Assembly: GCF_018531495.1 (NCBI RefSeq) | Contig: NZ_JAHDTI010000017.1 | Span: 62,001 to 126,000 of the forward strand | From: Nonomuraea sediminis | GTDB lineage: Bacteria; Actinomycetota; Actinomycetes; Streptosporangiales; Streptosporangiaceae | Direction of reading: 5' to 3' | Length of the DNA: 64,000 bases | In this document: in pieces, positions 14,838 to 22,941 of the stretch | Layout of the letters: every line of letters begins with the position of its first letter | How positions within the stretch are numbered: the first letter of the stretch is position 1 | Position numbers and translations under genes: made by a program | The notes under the pieces: generated by a model | Told to the model about the DNA's origin: nothing | Database searches by the model: none | The model's input: only the letters and a program-made list of their open reading frames with translations

Positions 14838-16178
14838 TCAGCGGAGGGAGAGGGCTCGGGTGATGGTGCCGAAGAGGTCGGTTTGGTCGGTTACGCCGAG
14901 GACGTTGGAGGCCTGGGGGCCCTGGGCGGCGATGCGGACCTCGGTGCCCGTGTGCTCCTGGGAGGCGCCGGGCGTGTTGGTGGCGTAGTTGATCTTCATG
15001 GGCGCGTCGTCGGCGGTGATGAGGGTGGCCGTCTGGCCGGGGCTCTGCGCCTCGAGCGGGATGATCTGGCTGGTGTGCCCGTGGTCCGCCGTCACGACGA
15101 CGAGGGTGTCGCGGTGGCTGCGCGCGTAGTCGAGCGCCACCTTCACCGCGTTGTCGAACTCGACGTTCTCCCCGATCTGCCCGCACGGGTCGGCGGCGTG
15201 GTCGCGCTTGTCGATCGACGCGCCCTCGATCTGCAGGAAGAACCCGCGCCGTCCGCGTCCCTCGAGCAGGGAGATCGCCTTGGTGGCCATCTCCGACAGG
15301 TGGGGCGCGTTCGGGTCGTAGGCCGTGTTGGTCGTGCACTTGGACGGCGCCGTGCCGCCGACCTTGGCCAGCGGGCCTGTCCACTCCTGCGGCATGTTGC
15401 CGGACGCGAACAGCCCGAGCAGCTTGGTGCCAGGCTTGGCCGCGGCGAGCCCGCCCTTGTCGGTGACCACGTTGTAGCCGGCGCCCTGCGCCTGCTGGAT
15501 GACGGTGCCACCGCCGGTGACGGTCTGGTCGAAGCGCTGCTTGCCGCCGCCCAGGTACACGTCGGCGCCGGTGACGATCTCCTGCTCGGCGATGGAGCCC
15601 GCGCCGCCCTTGGCCTTGTCGTTGTCCGGGCACTTGGCCATGTCGGCCGGCCCCTGACAGGTCCTGTCCACGACATGGGCAGCCAGTACGGCCGGCGTCG
15701 CGTCGGTCAGCTCGGCGGTCGTGACGTCACCGGTGCGGTACCCGGCCTGCTTGGCCAGCTCGAGCAGCGTCGGCTGCGGCTTGCCGTCGGGGGTGACGGA
15801 GATGGCGCCGTTGTAGGTCTTGTGGCCCGTCGCCCAGCCCGTACCGCTCGCGGCGGAGTCGGTGACGTAGTCGGGCTTGTTCGGGGCGTCCTTGCTCACG
15901 GCGTACGTCGTGTACGCCCCGGTGAACGGGAGCGAGTCCATGTTGAGCCGCCCGGCGGCCCCCTTGGCGTAGTTCCGGGCGATGGTGATCTCGGAATCGC
16001 CCATCCCGTCGCCGATCAGCAGGATGACGTTGCGCGCATGCCCACCGTAGAACGCCGACCTGATCTCGTCCGTCCGATCCCCGTCGGAGGCCCCCGCCAG
16101 ACCCGGCACCGCCACGGCGGCCAGCAACCCCGCCGCCACCACAGTCAGCGCCTTACGACGCCCCTTGATCCCAACCAC
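14838..16178 (-). CDS. Secreted alkaline phosphatase, PhoA family
   Basis: A 446-aa phosphomonoesterase. A basic N terminus (KGRRKA) and hydrophobic stretch ending GLAGA form an export signal. Metal-site motif LLIGDGMGDSE (D57), nucleophile S108 in YVTDSAASGTG, and VVTADHGHTS near the C terminus are all in place, as expected for a two-zinc phosphatase releasing phosphate outside the cell. I place the start at GTG 16178 because GAGGAG lies 8 nt upstream; an ATG at 16235 would precede the signal by 19 residues. A PHO box at 16229-16272 predicts phosphate starvation control. Confidence 0.93.
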   Translation of the reverse strand: MVGIKGRRKALTVVAAGLLAAVAVPGLAGASDGDRTDEIRSAFYGGHARNVILLIGDGMGDSEITIARNYAKGAAGRLNMDSLPFTGAYTTYAVSKDAPNKPDYVTDSAASGTGWATGHKTYNGAISVTPDGKPQPTLLELAKQAGYRTGDVTTAELTDATPAVLAAHVVDRTCQGPADMAKCPDNDKAKGGAGSIAEQEIVTGADVYLGGGKQRFDQTVTGGGTVIQQAQGAGYNVVTDKGGLAAAKPGTKLLGLFASGNMPQEWTGPLAKVGGTAPSKCTTNTAYDPNAPHLSEMATKAISLLEGRGRRGFFLQIEGASIDKRDHAADPCGQIGENVEFDNAVKVALDYARSHRDTLVVVTADHGHTSQIIPLEAQSPGQTATLITADDAPMKINYATNTPGASQEHTGTEVRIAAQGPQASNVLGVTDQTDLFGTITRALSLR

Positions 16179-16228
16179 GTCGGATCTCCTCGTATCAAAC
16201 TCGTACAAACCCGTAGAAGACCACCAGA

Positions 16229-16272
16229 CCCCCATGACTCACTCCCGCCACTTCCATGAACCCCGGGTGAAC
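16229..16272 (-). promoter_or_regulatory. PHO box (PhoP direct repeats) of the alkaline phosphatase
   Basis: On the minus strand two adjacent 11-nt units read GTTCACCCGGG (16272-16262) and GTTCATGGAAG (16261-16251). After one degenerate 11-nt unit, AGTCATGGGGG (16239-16229) follows in the same register. Streptomyces PhoP binds tandem 11-nt units of the GTTCACC type. The site lies 51-94 nt upstream of the start codon, the right position for activation. Confidence 0.75.
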
Positions 16273-16618
16273 ACTCAGATCATGTACGCCTGCGGCTGGT
16301 CGATCCGGTCATGTGCGAGCTGGAGGAAGGGGGCCCACTACCAGCGCCCTCGCCTTCGAGACGACCTTCGGTGCGCGCCGAACCTGAAGCGCTCAAGTCG
16401 AGCACCTCAAGCAGCGGGGGTGGGTGGTGTAGCCGTTGTGACCCCGGCCGAGAAGGGCTGCCAGCTCAACGGCGAGCCCAGGACGTGCTCGACCGGGTCG
16501 TGTCAGCGACCGCGTCAGTACGGCGGCGGTCCGGCATCAGCGCGGTCGGCGATGGTGGTCGCCATGAACGGTTCGCGAGTCCGACCTCGCAGATCGAACA
16601 CTGTGCGCAAGGAGATTC
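16273..16618 (+). pseudogene. Gene-free stretch with possible decayed MarR-like regulator
   Basis: About 345 nt upstream of the second serine hydrolase. Plus-strand pieces in different frames resemble the wing and last helix of a MarR regulator: VEHLKQRGWVV near 16400-16430, then TPAEKGCQL, then AQDVLDRVVSATASV near 16480-16520. At least two frameshifts or stops would be needed, so if it was a gene it is dead. The match is from memory of the family and weak. Confidence 0.2.
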
Positions 16619-16621
16619 ATG

Positions 16622-17851
16622 ATGGGACAGAGCAACGGCGGCTTCTCCGAAGCAGGGCTGCGCAGGCTGCGTGACGTGCTGGCGGGGCATGTCGAGTCCG
16701 GGAAGATCCCCGGGCTGGTCGCCCTGGTCGGCCGGGGCGAGGAGACGCACGTCGAGGCGATCGGGACCATGCGGCATGACGGTGGCGCGCCGATGCGGCG
16801 GGACACGATCTTCCGGATGGCCTCCACGTCCAAGCCGGTCTCGATCGCGGCGGCGATGGTCCTGCTTGACGAGTGCAGGCTGCGGCTGGACGACCCGGTG
16901 GACCAGTGGCTGCCGGAACTCGCCGACCGGCAGGTGCTGAAGCGGATCGACAGCCCGCTGGACGACACCGTGCCGGCACGGCGGCCGATCACCGTGCGGG
17001 ACCTGCTGACCTCCACGTTCGGGCTCGGCATGGACATGACGTCGCTGGGCACTCCGATCATGAACGCGGTCTTCGAGCAGGGGCTCACGCCCAATCTGCC
17101 CGAGCCCATGCCCGAGCCCGATGAGTGGCTGCGCCGCCTGGGCGCGCTGCCGCTGATGTACCAGCCCGGCGAGCGCTGGCAGTACCACATCAGCAACGAT
17201 CTGCTCGGCGTGCTGGTGGCCAGGGTCACGGGCCAGTCGTTCGAGACGTTCCTGCGGGAACGCATCTTCGACCCGCTGGGGATGAAGGACACCGCCTTCC
17301 ACGTGCCCGCCGACAAGATCGACCGGATGCCGACCCTGTACGCCCCCGACCCGCAGACCGGCGAGTTCCTCGTGTGGGACGAGGCCAAGGGCGGGCGGTG
17401 GAGCGAGTCTCCGGCCTTCCCGGGCGGCGGCGGTGGGCTGGTCTCCACCGTCGATGACTACCACGCCTACTTCCGGATGCTGCTCAATGGCGGGATGCAC
17501 GGCAGCCATCGGATCCTGTCCCGGCCCGCGGTCGAGCTGATGACCACCAACCGCCTCACGCCCGAGCAGAACGCCGGCCGCAACGCCATGGCCCGCGACA
17601 ACGTCCACATCTCCTTCGGCCAGGGGCAGCACGGCGGCTGGGGCTTCGGGATGGCGGTGCGCACCTACCGCGGCGACTACGCGCCCATCGGCCAGTTCGG
17701 CTGGGACGGCGGAAGCGGCACCTCGACCTACGCCGACCCGGCCAACCAGCTCACCGGCATCCTGCTCACCCAGGTCGGGGCGTCCGTTCCGAATTCGGCG
17801 CGGGTCTTCCACGACTTCTGGACCACGCTCTACCAGGCGATCGACAACTGA
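16622..17851 (+). CDS. Beta-lactamase-family esterase (EstB-like)
   Basis: A 409-aa serine hydrolase. The nucleophile motif is in FRMASTSKPVS (S-T-S-K), and the second motif is QYHISNDLLG, the YxxxxDxLG form found in EstB-type esterases rather than the YxN of beta-lactamases. The third is FGWDGGSGT. It lacks a signal peptide. Such enzymes hydrolyse short-chain esters; lactam hydrolysis is unlikely. AAGGAG (16609-16614) is 7 nt before ATG 16622; ATG 16619 is adjacent. A perfect hairpin follows the gene. Confidence 0.85.
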   Translation: MGQSNGGFSEAGLRRLRDVLAGHVESGKIPGLVALVGRGEETHVEAIGTMRHDGGAPMRRDTIFRMASTSKPVSIAAAMVLLDECRLRLDDPVDQWLPELADRQVLKRIDSPLDDTVPARRPITVRDLLTSTFGLGMDMTSLGTPIMNAVFEQGLTPNLPEPMPEPDEWLRRLGALPLMYQPGERWQYHISNDLLGVLVARVTGQSFETFLRERIFDPLGMKDTAFHVPADKIDRMPTLYAPDPQTGEFLVWDEAKGGRWSESPAFPGGGGGLVSTVDDYHAYFRMLLNGGMHGSHRILSRPAVELMTTNRLTPEQNAGRNAMARDNVHISFGQGQHGGWGFGMAVRTYRGDYAPIGQFGWDGGSGTSTYADPANQLTGILLTQVGASVPNSARVFHDFWTTLYQAIDN

Positions 17852-17862
17852 GCGCCCTGACG

Positions 17863-17894
17863 TCGCACGTGCCGCGCAAGCGCGGCACGTGCGA
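17863..17894 (+). terminator. Perfect 15-bp hairpin after the esterase gene
   Basis: TCGCACGTGCCGCGC (17863-17877) pairs exactly with GCGCGGCACGTGCGA (17880-17894) around AA. It starts 12 nt after the stop codon. No U-tract follows, as is usual in high-GC actinobacteria. Confidence 0.75.
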
Positions 17895-17948
17895 TCCCCT
17901 CCTCGCGGCAGCGACTCCCACCCTGCGCCGCAGGGGCCCCGCTCGCAT

Positions 17949-17997
17949 GAGTAGACCCCTACTCAGTCTTGACAAATTAATTTGTCGGCAGCATGCT
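17949..17997 (+). promoter_or_regulatory. Promoter with AT-rich operator for the alpha/beta hydrolase
   Basis: TTGACA (17969-17974) and CATGCT (17992-17997) are 17 nt apart. A perfect 16-nt palindrome, GACAAATTAATTTGTC (17971-17986), overlaps the -35 and spacer. Just upstream, GAGTAG (17949-17954) and CTACTC (17959-17964) form a second inverted repeat. In such GC-rich DNA this AT-rich symmetry is striking and suggests a dedicated repressor; no regulator gene is adjacent. Confidence 0.65.
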
Positions 17998-18024
17998 GGG
18001 ATCACACCTAAGAGGAGGAACGTC

Positions 18025-18819
18025 ATGGACCGGACCACGTCGAAGGACGGCACCCCGATCGCGTTCGATCGGCTGGGCGAGGGACCCGCCGTGGTCCTGG
18101 TCGACGGCGCGCTGTGCCACCGCAAGGCCGGCCCGAACGGCGCGCTGGCCCAGGCCCTGGCGAAGAACTTCACCGTCCTCACCTACGACCGCAGGGGCCG
18201 AGGCGACAGCGGCGACACCCTCCCGTTCGCGCCCGAGCGCGAGATCGAGGACCTGGCCGCGGTGATCGACGCGGCGGGCGGCTCCGCCCGCGTCTACGGG
18301 ATCTCCTCAGGTGCCGCGCTGGCACTGGACGCCGCCGAGAGCGGGCTGCCGATCACGAAGCTGGCCGTCTTCGAGCCGCCGTTCTTCGTGGACGACACCC
18401 GCCCGCCGATCCCCGCCGACTACGTCCGGCGCATGGACGAGCTGGTCGCCACCGGGCAACGCGGCAAGGCGGTCAAGTACTTCATGCGCGCCGGCGTGAA
18501 CCTGCCCGCGCCCGTGGTGGCCCTGATGCCGCTCATGCCCGCCTGGTCCGGGCTCAAGGCGGTCGCGCACACGCTGCCGTACGACGTCTCCTTCGTGGCG
18601 GACCACGAGCACGGCCGGCCGTACCCCGCGGATGCCTGGGCGAACGTGGCGATCCCCGCGCTGGCCATCGACGGCGGCAAGAGCCCGGCCTGGATGCGCA
18701 GCGGTGTGCGCACGCTGGCCGAGCAGCTGCCCAACGCCGACTACGTGACGCTGCCCGGCCAGACCCACATCGTCAAGGCCGAGGCGCTGGCCCCCGTCCT
18801 CGAGCGCTTCTTCGGCTGA
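18025..18819 (+). CDS. Alpha/beta hydrolase
   Basis: A 264-aa alpha/beta-fold hydrolase. LVDGALCHRKAGPN is the oxyanion-hole loop, YDRRGRGDSGD the following signature, YGISSGAALAL the nucleophile elbow (G-x-S-S-G), and TLPGQTHIVKAEAL carries the catalytic histidine. Substrate unknown; similar enzymes are esterases or epoxide hydrolase relatives. AGGAGG (18013-18018) precedes ATG 18025. It abuts the YCII-family gene end to end. The AT-rich operator upstream suggests induction by a ligand. Confidence 0.87.
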   Translation: MDRTTSKDGTPIAFDRLGEGPAVVLVDGALCHRKAGPNGALAQALAKNFTVLTYDRRGRGDSGDTLPFAPEREIEDLAAVIDAAGGSARVYGISSGAALALDAAESGLPITKLAVFEPPFFVDDTRPPIPADYVRRMDELVATGQRGKAVKYFMRAGVNLPAPVVALMPLMPAWSGLKAVAHTLPYDVSFVADHEHGRPYPADAWANVAIPALAIDGGKSPAWMRSGVRTLAEQLPNADYVTLPGQTHIVKAEALAPVLERFFG

Positions 18820-19182
18820 TCAGGCCTCCGGCCCGCCGTCGTACATGATCGGGCGGACCTCGACCGGCGCGTAGCGGGCGTCAGGGATCAACGCCGCCAA
18901 CTCCACCGCCCGCTCCCTGGACTCGCAGTCGACCACGTAGTAGCCGCAGACGAACTCCTCCGACGCCTGGTACGGCCCGTCGGTGCCCACCGTCCGGCCG
19001 TCGCGCACGCGGACCGTGACCGTCTGCGACGGATCGGCCAGGGCGACCGTGGTGACCATCTCGCCCGACTTGGTGATGGTCTCGATGAGCTCCTCGTGAC
19101 CGCGGAAGATCTCGTCGCGCTGCTCCTCGGTCAGCGACTCGAACTGCTTGGGGTTCAGGTTCATCACCAGCATGTACTTCAT
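18820..19182 (-). CDS. YCII/DGPF-domain protein
   Basis: A 120-aa protein of the YCII-related family common in actinobacteria. It begins MKYMLVMNLNP and contains the family motif DGPYQASEEFVCGYYVVDC. Members form dimeric alpha/beta barrels and are often fused to or encoded near ECF sigma factors; catalysis is not established. ATG 19182 follows AAAGGAG. Its stop codon immediately abuts that of the convergent hydrolase. It is 59 nt downstream of the P450 gene and may be co-transcribed. Confidence 0.85.
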   Translation of the reverse strand: MKYMLVMNLNPKQFESLTEEQRDEIFRGHEELIETITKSGEMVTTVALADPSQTVTVRVRDGRTVGTDGPYQASEEFVCGYYVVDCESRERAVELAALIPDARYAPVEVRPIMYDGGPEA

Positions 19183-19241
19183 CAGATGCGCTCCTTTCAC
19201 CCCTGGGTCGGCGCGGGCGGCGCGTTCTCTACACGCTCGGC

Positions 19242-20399
19242 TCAGAAAATCACGGGAAGTTCGATCAGCCCTCCCGTGAGCGAGTCCTCGTGGTGGCGCA
19301 GCTCCTCCACGGGTACGGCCAGCCGCATGCCGGGGAAGCGCGGGATGAGCCGGGAGAAGACCACCTCCAGCTCGATCTTGGCCAGCGGCGCCCCGATGCA
19401 GTAGCGCGACCCGTGCCCGAAGGTCAGATGCCCGGCCGCCTGCCTGCCGACGTCGAAGCGGTCCGGGTCGGCGAACTCCTTCTCGTCGTGGTTGGCCGCG
19501 CCGACGGACAGCAGGACCAGCTCGCCCGCCTCGATCGCCACGCCGCCCAGCTCGAAGCGGGTCCTGGCGTAGCGGGGGATGCCGCCGCCACCGATGTTCG
19601 TGTCCGGCGCCCGCATGATCTCGTCGATGGCCCGTGGGATCAGTCCGGGGCCGGCCCGCAGCGCCTCCCACTGGTCGCGGTTGGCGAGCAGTTGCAGCGC
19701 CCCTACCCCGATCTGGACGACCGTGGTCTCGTGCCCGGCGAACAGCAGGTTCATCCCGCGCATCGCGATCTCGCCGTCGTCGGTGTCGGGGGCGTCGAGC
19801 AGCCTGGTGATCACGTCGTCGCCGGGGTCGTCGCGTTTGCGCCGCACGAGTCGCCTGCCGTACTCGTAGAGCTCGGTCAGTCCCCACAGGGACAGCTCGT
19901 TGTCGCGGGTGTTGCCGGCCGCCTGGCTCCAGGCGCGGAACTGCTCGCGATCCTCGTACGGCACGCCGAGCAGCTCGCAGATGACCAGGATCGGCAGCGG
20001 CGTGGCGACGGCGGCCTGGAGGTCGGCGGGCGAGCCGTGCTCGGCCAGGTCGTCGAGGAGGCCGTCGGCCAGCGCCTCGACGCGGGGACGCAGGGCGCGC
20101 ATGCGCTTGGGTGAGAAGTGCGGCTGGAGCTGGGCGCGCATCCTGGCGTGCTCGGCGTGCTCGGTGTCGAAGTCGCCGAGGGGGCCGCCGAACAGGGCGG
20201 AGTCGCCGATCCGCGCGGCGTTGTCCGGGTCCGGGTGTGAACGGCCCAGGCGCGGGTCGTCGAGCAGGGCGCGCACCTCTTCGTAACCGGTGACGAGCCA
20301 GGCCTCGTGGCCCACCCGGGTCCGGATCCGGTGGACGGGACCTTCGCGCTGGAGCTCGCGCAGCAGCTCGGGCGCGAGCGGCAAGTTGTTTACTCGCAT
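19242..20399 (-). CDS. Cytochrome P450 (CYP105/107-like)
   Basis: A 385-aa soluble bacterial P450. The I-helix oxygen-activation motif AGHETT is at 221-226, the K-helix ExxR is E260-I-M-R263, and the heme-thiolate loop is FGHGSRYCIGAPLA with C334. It needs separate ferredoxin and reductase partners, none of which are adjacent. Substrate unknown. ATG 20399 lies inside a palindrome shared with the divergent TetR gene. No ribosome site precedes it, so the message is probably leaderless. Confidence 0.93.
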   Translation of the reverse strand: MRVNNLPLAPELLRELQREGPVHRIRTRVGHEAWLVTGYEEVRALLDDPRLGRSHPDPDNAARIGDSALFGGPLGDFDTEHAEHARMRAQLQPHFSPKRMRALRPRVEALADGLLDDLAEHGSPADLQAAVATPLPILVICELLGVPYEDREQFRAWSQAAGNTRDNELSLWGLTELYEYGRRLVRRKRDDPGDDVITRLLDAPDTDDGEIAMRGMNLLFAGHETTVVQIGVGALQLLANRDQWEALRAGPGLIPRAIDEIMRAPDTNIGGGGIPRYARTRFELGGVAIEAGELVLLSVGAANHDEKEFADPDRFDVGRQAAGHLTFGHGSRYCIGAPLAKIELEVVFSRLIPRFPGMRLAVPVEELRHHEDSLTGGLIELPVIF

Positions 20400-20407
20400 A
20401 TAAACAA
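20386..20407. promoter_or_regulatory. Operator between P450 and TetR, overlapping the P450 start codon
   Basis: TTGTTTA (20386-20392) and TAAACAA (20401-20407) are perfect 7-bp arms around 8 nt. The P450 ATG (20399-20397) lies in the centre. A bound TetR dimer would cover the start point of a leaderless P450 transcript. A weaker CTTGT/ACAAG pair (20413-20436 region) lies nearer the TetR gene. Confidence 0.65.
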
Positions 20408-20446
20408 CGCTACTTGTAGACTTGAGAGTTAACAAGAGGAGCGTGG

Positions 20447-21016
20447 ATGGAGACCGTACGGCGGATGCGCCGAGCCGAGCGGCGCGAGCAGATCCTGGGC
20501 GCCGCGACCCGCGCGTTCGCCTCGCGGGGCTATGCCGCGACCAGCCTGGACGACGTGGCCGCCGAGGCCGGGATCAGCCGGGTGATCCTCTACCGGCACT
20601 TCGAGTCCAAGAACGAGCTCTACCGCGCGATCCTCGAGCGGGCCTGCACCCTTCTGGCCGAACGGGTGGGCTCGGCGGGCTACTCGGACCGGACGATCCC
20701 CGCACTGGTGCGGGCGGCCGGGGAGGATCCCGACGGGTTCCGGCTGCTGTTCAGGTACGCGGCGCGCGAGCCGGAGTTCCGCGACTTCGTCGACGTGTTC
20801 ACCACCGAGTCGATCGAGATCGCCCGGCGCAATCTGGCCGCGCGGATCCCCGATCCGGCCTGGCTGGGCTGGGCCGCCCAGCTCACCTTCGCGGCGACGA
20901 TCGAGGGGGTCATCGCCTGGCTCGACAACGGCATGCCTGATCCCGAGACGGCGGCCGAGCGGATCTCCATGGCGCTGCGCGGCGTGATCGAGGCGGCTTC
21001 TCACTCTCAGGAGTGA
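20447..21016 (+). CDS. TetR-family transcriptional repressor
   Basis: A 189-aa TetR protein. The N-terminal helix-turn-helix spans about residues 9-55 (RREQILGAATRAFASRGYAA then TSLDDVAAEAGISRVILYRH). The C-terminal ligand domain is divergent as usual. AAGAGGAGCG precedes ATG 20447. It is divergent from the P450 gene, and the 22-nt palindrome between them is its likely binding site, so it probably represses the P450 and itself until a ligand binds. Confidence 0.92.
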   Translation: METVRRMRRAERREQILGAATRAFASRGYAATSLDDVAAEAGISRVILYRHFESKNELYRAILERACTLLAERVGSAGYSDRTIPALVRAAGEDPDGFRLLFRYAAREPEFRDFVDVFTTESIEIARRNLAARIPDPAWLGWAAQLTFAATIEGVIAWLDNGMPDPETAAERISMALRGVIEAASHSQE

Positions 21017-21101
21017 GGCGAACTTCAGTCGCGGCGGCGATCACGGCGCGGGGTGCCAAACACGACGATGAGTGCGTTGCCACTGCTCAAGGAGACCACT
21101 C

Positions 21102-21686
21102 ATGAAAAGCCGCGCCGCCTTCGTCGTCGCTCCCCTGCTCGTGCTCGCCTATGGCCTGATCCGGATCGTGGACGGGTTCGACGGAAGCCGGGGGCCGGGG
21201 ATCGCCTGGACCACCGGGCACCTGGCCTTCCTCGGCGCACTCGCGCTCTTTGTCCCGATATTTCTGGAGATGCGGAGGATGCTGGGGCGGACCTGGCCCG
21301 CCACGCTCAGCGTCGTCGTCGGTGTCGTGGGGATCGCCTGCGCCGGCGCGCAGTTCGCGATCGACATCGTGATCGGGTTCATGGCATCCTCGCACGAGGC
21401 GATGAGCCCGCTGTTCGACCAGGTCAGGGCCGTGCCCGGGGTGTCGCTCGCGGTCTACGACGCCGGGCCCTTCCTGTTCTACGCCGCGCAGCTCGCGCTG
21501 GTCGTGCAGCTGGCAGTCGCGCGGCAGGTCAAGTGGTGGACGCCGGTGCTGGTGATGCTGGACTTCGCGGTGCCGACGGTCAACAAGGACCTGATCCCCC
21601 TCGGTGCGCTGTGCCTGCTGGTCTCCTTCCTGCCGATGATCCGCCGCACGGACTCCGGGGCGCGTCACGCGCTCGCCCATGCGTGA
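21102..21686 (+). CDS. Five- to six-helix membrane protein of unknown function
   Basis: A 194-aa integral membrane protein with hydrophobic segments around residues 6-20, 32-50, 60-85, 110-135 and 140-180. No conserved catalytic motif recognised. ATG 21102 follows CAAGGAG at the right distance. The following histidine kinase starts 16 nt after its stop, so the three genes to 23597 are probably one operon; it could be a membrane partner of the kinase, but nothing proves this. Confidence 0.7.
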   Translation: MKSRAAFVVAPLLVLAYGLIRIVDGFDGSRGPGIAWTTGHLAFLGALALFVPIFLEMRRMLGRTWPATLSVVVGVVGIACAGAQFAIDIVIGFMASSHEAMSPLFDQVRAVPGVSLAVYDAGPFLFYAAQLALVVQLAVARQVKWWTPVLVMLDFAVPTVNKDLIPLGALCLLVSFLPMIRRTDSGARHALAHA

Positions 21687-21702
21687 GGAAAGATGGGGGC
21701 TT

Positions 21703-22941
21703 ATGTCCGATCTGCCTGTTGTTGAGGGAGCGCGTCGGTGGGTCCGGGCGCTCCCTCCGCTCTGGGTGGACGGGGCGCTGGCCGTACTGGTGCTCGTGGC
21801 GCAGATGTGGCCGTTCCTGTCGCAGGAGGACGACCAGGGCTTGCCGTGGAGCCGGCTGGGGTACGTCGTCGTGGTCGTCGCGTCGGTACCGGTGGCGTGG
21901 CGGCGGCGGGCGCCGATCATCGCCATGCTGGTCTCGCTGACCGCCATCTCCTTCTATGACGTGACCGGGCCCGTGCCCTCGCAGCCCGTGTGGTACTCCA
22001 GCCTGATCGGGCTCTACACAGTCGCCGTCTACAGCAGGCGGTGGTTGGGGCTCGTCGTCGTGGTGGTGGCCATCGGGGGCATGCTGCTCCTGGTGGGCTC
22101 CTCGGCCACGGCGATCCGCGGCCTGCTCGGCGCCGTCGCCGCCTACGCCATCGGACGCGCCGCCGCCACCTCCCGGGCCTACGCCGCCACGCTCGCGGAA
22201 CGCGCCGACCACCTCGACCTCGCGCGGCGCCTCGAAGCGGAACGGGCCGACCACCTCGACCGCGCCCGCAGGCTCGAGGCCGAGCGCGCAGAGAGGCTGG
22301 AACGCGAGCGGGAGGTCGAGGCCGAGCGGGCGGCCGAGCGGGAGCGGGCCAGGATCGCCAGGGACATGCACGACATCCTCGCCCACGCCGTCAGCCTCAT
22401 GGTCGTCCAGGCCGAGGCGGGACCCGTGGTCGTCCGCAGCGATCCCGACCGCGCCGAGGCCGCCTTCGACGCCATCGCCGCCGCGGGCCGCGACGCGATG
22501 GAGCAGTTGCGCCGCATGCTGGGCGTGCTCAAGGAGAAGGGCGAACAGCCGAGGGCTCCCCAGCCGACCATCGACGACCTGCCCGCCCTGATCGCCGGAA
22601 CGGGACTCGAGGTGGACTACGCCGTCTCGGGCACCCCGGGGACGCTGCCCCCCGACACCGCGGTGGCCGCCTACCGGGTGACGCAGGAGGCGCTCACCAA
22701 CATCGTCAAGCACTCCGGCGCCGACCGCGCCGAGATCGCGCTCACCTGGGAGGACGACACCCTGATGATCGACATCACCGACGAGGGCCAGGGCACGGGC
22801 CGCGCCCTGCCCTCCGGCGGCAACGGCCTGATCGGCATCCGCGAGCGCGCCGCCGCCTGCGGCGGCACCGCCACCGCGGGTCCCCGTGCCGACGGCCGGG
22901 GCTTCCAGGTCACCGTACGGCTGCCGCTGGCCCGGCCGTGA
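21703..22941 (+). CDS. Sensor histidine kinase, NarL/DesK type
   Basis: A 412-aa kinase. About five membrane helices occupy residues 20-155. Then comes a long charged coiled coil with near-exact 14-residue repeats (AERADHLDLARRLE twice, then diverging), the H-box RIARDMHDILAHAVS with the phosphorylated histidine, and a C-terminal HATPase domain (NIVKHSGADRAEIAL, NGLIGIRERAAACGG). No extracellular sensor domain is visible, so the signal is probably read in the membrane. ATG 21703 has GGGGG upstream. It overlaps the response regulator start by 4 nt. Confidence 0.92.
   Translation: MSDLPVVEGARRWVRALPPLWVDGALAVLVLVAQMWPFLSQEDDQGLPWSRLGYVVVVVASVPVAWRRRAPIIAMLVSLTAISFYDVTGPVPSQPVWYSSLIGLYTVAVYSRRWLGLVVVVVAIGGMLLLVGSSATAIRGLLGAVAAYAIGRAAATSRAYAATLAERADHLDLARRLEAERADHLDRARRLEAERAERLEREREVEAERAAERERARIARDMHDILAHAVSLMVVQAEAGPVVVRSDPDRAEAAFDAIAAAGRDAMEQLRRMLGVLKEKGEQPRAPQPTIDDLPALIAGTGLEVDYAVSGTPGTLPPDTAVAAYRVTQEALTNIVKHSGADRAEIALTWEDDTLMIDITDEGQGTGRALPSGGNGLIGIRERAAACGGTATAGPRADGRGFQVTVRLPLARP
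22195..22320 (+). repeat. Three tandem 42-nt coding repeats in the kinase signalling helix
   Basis: Units 22195-22236, 22237-22278 and 22279-22320 each encode 14 residues starting AER (AERADHLDLARRLE, AERADHLDRARRLE, AERAERLEREREVE); a fourth partial unit follows. Fourteen residues are two heptads, so the coiled coil lengthens without changing register. Confidence 0.8.

Noticed and set aside
14751..16259. Plus-strand frame opposite the alkaline phosphatase
   Set aside because: Shadow of the phosphatase gene; no motif and no ribosome site.
16622..17851. Antibiotic beta-lactamase
   Set aside because: Its motifs (YxxxxDxLG, WDGGSGT) are of the EstB esterase type, and it lacks an export signal.
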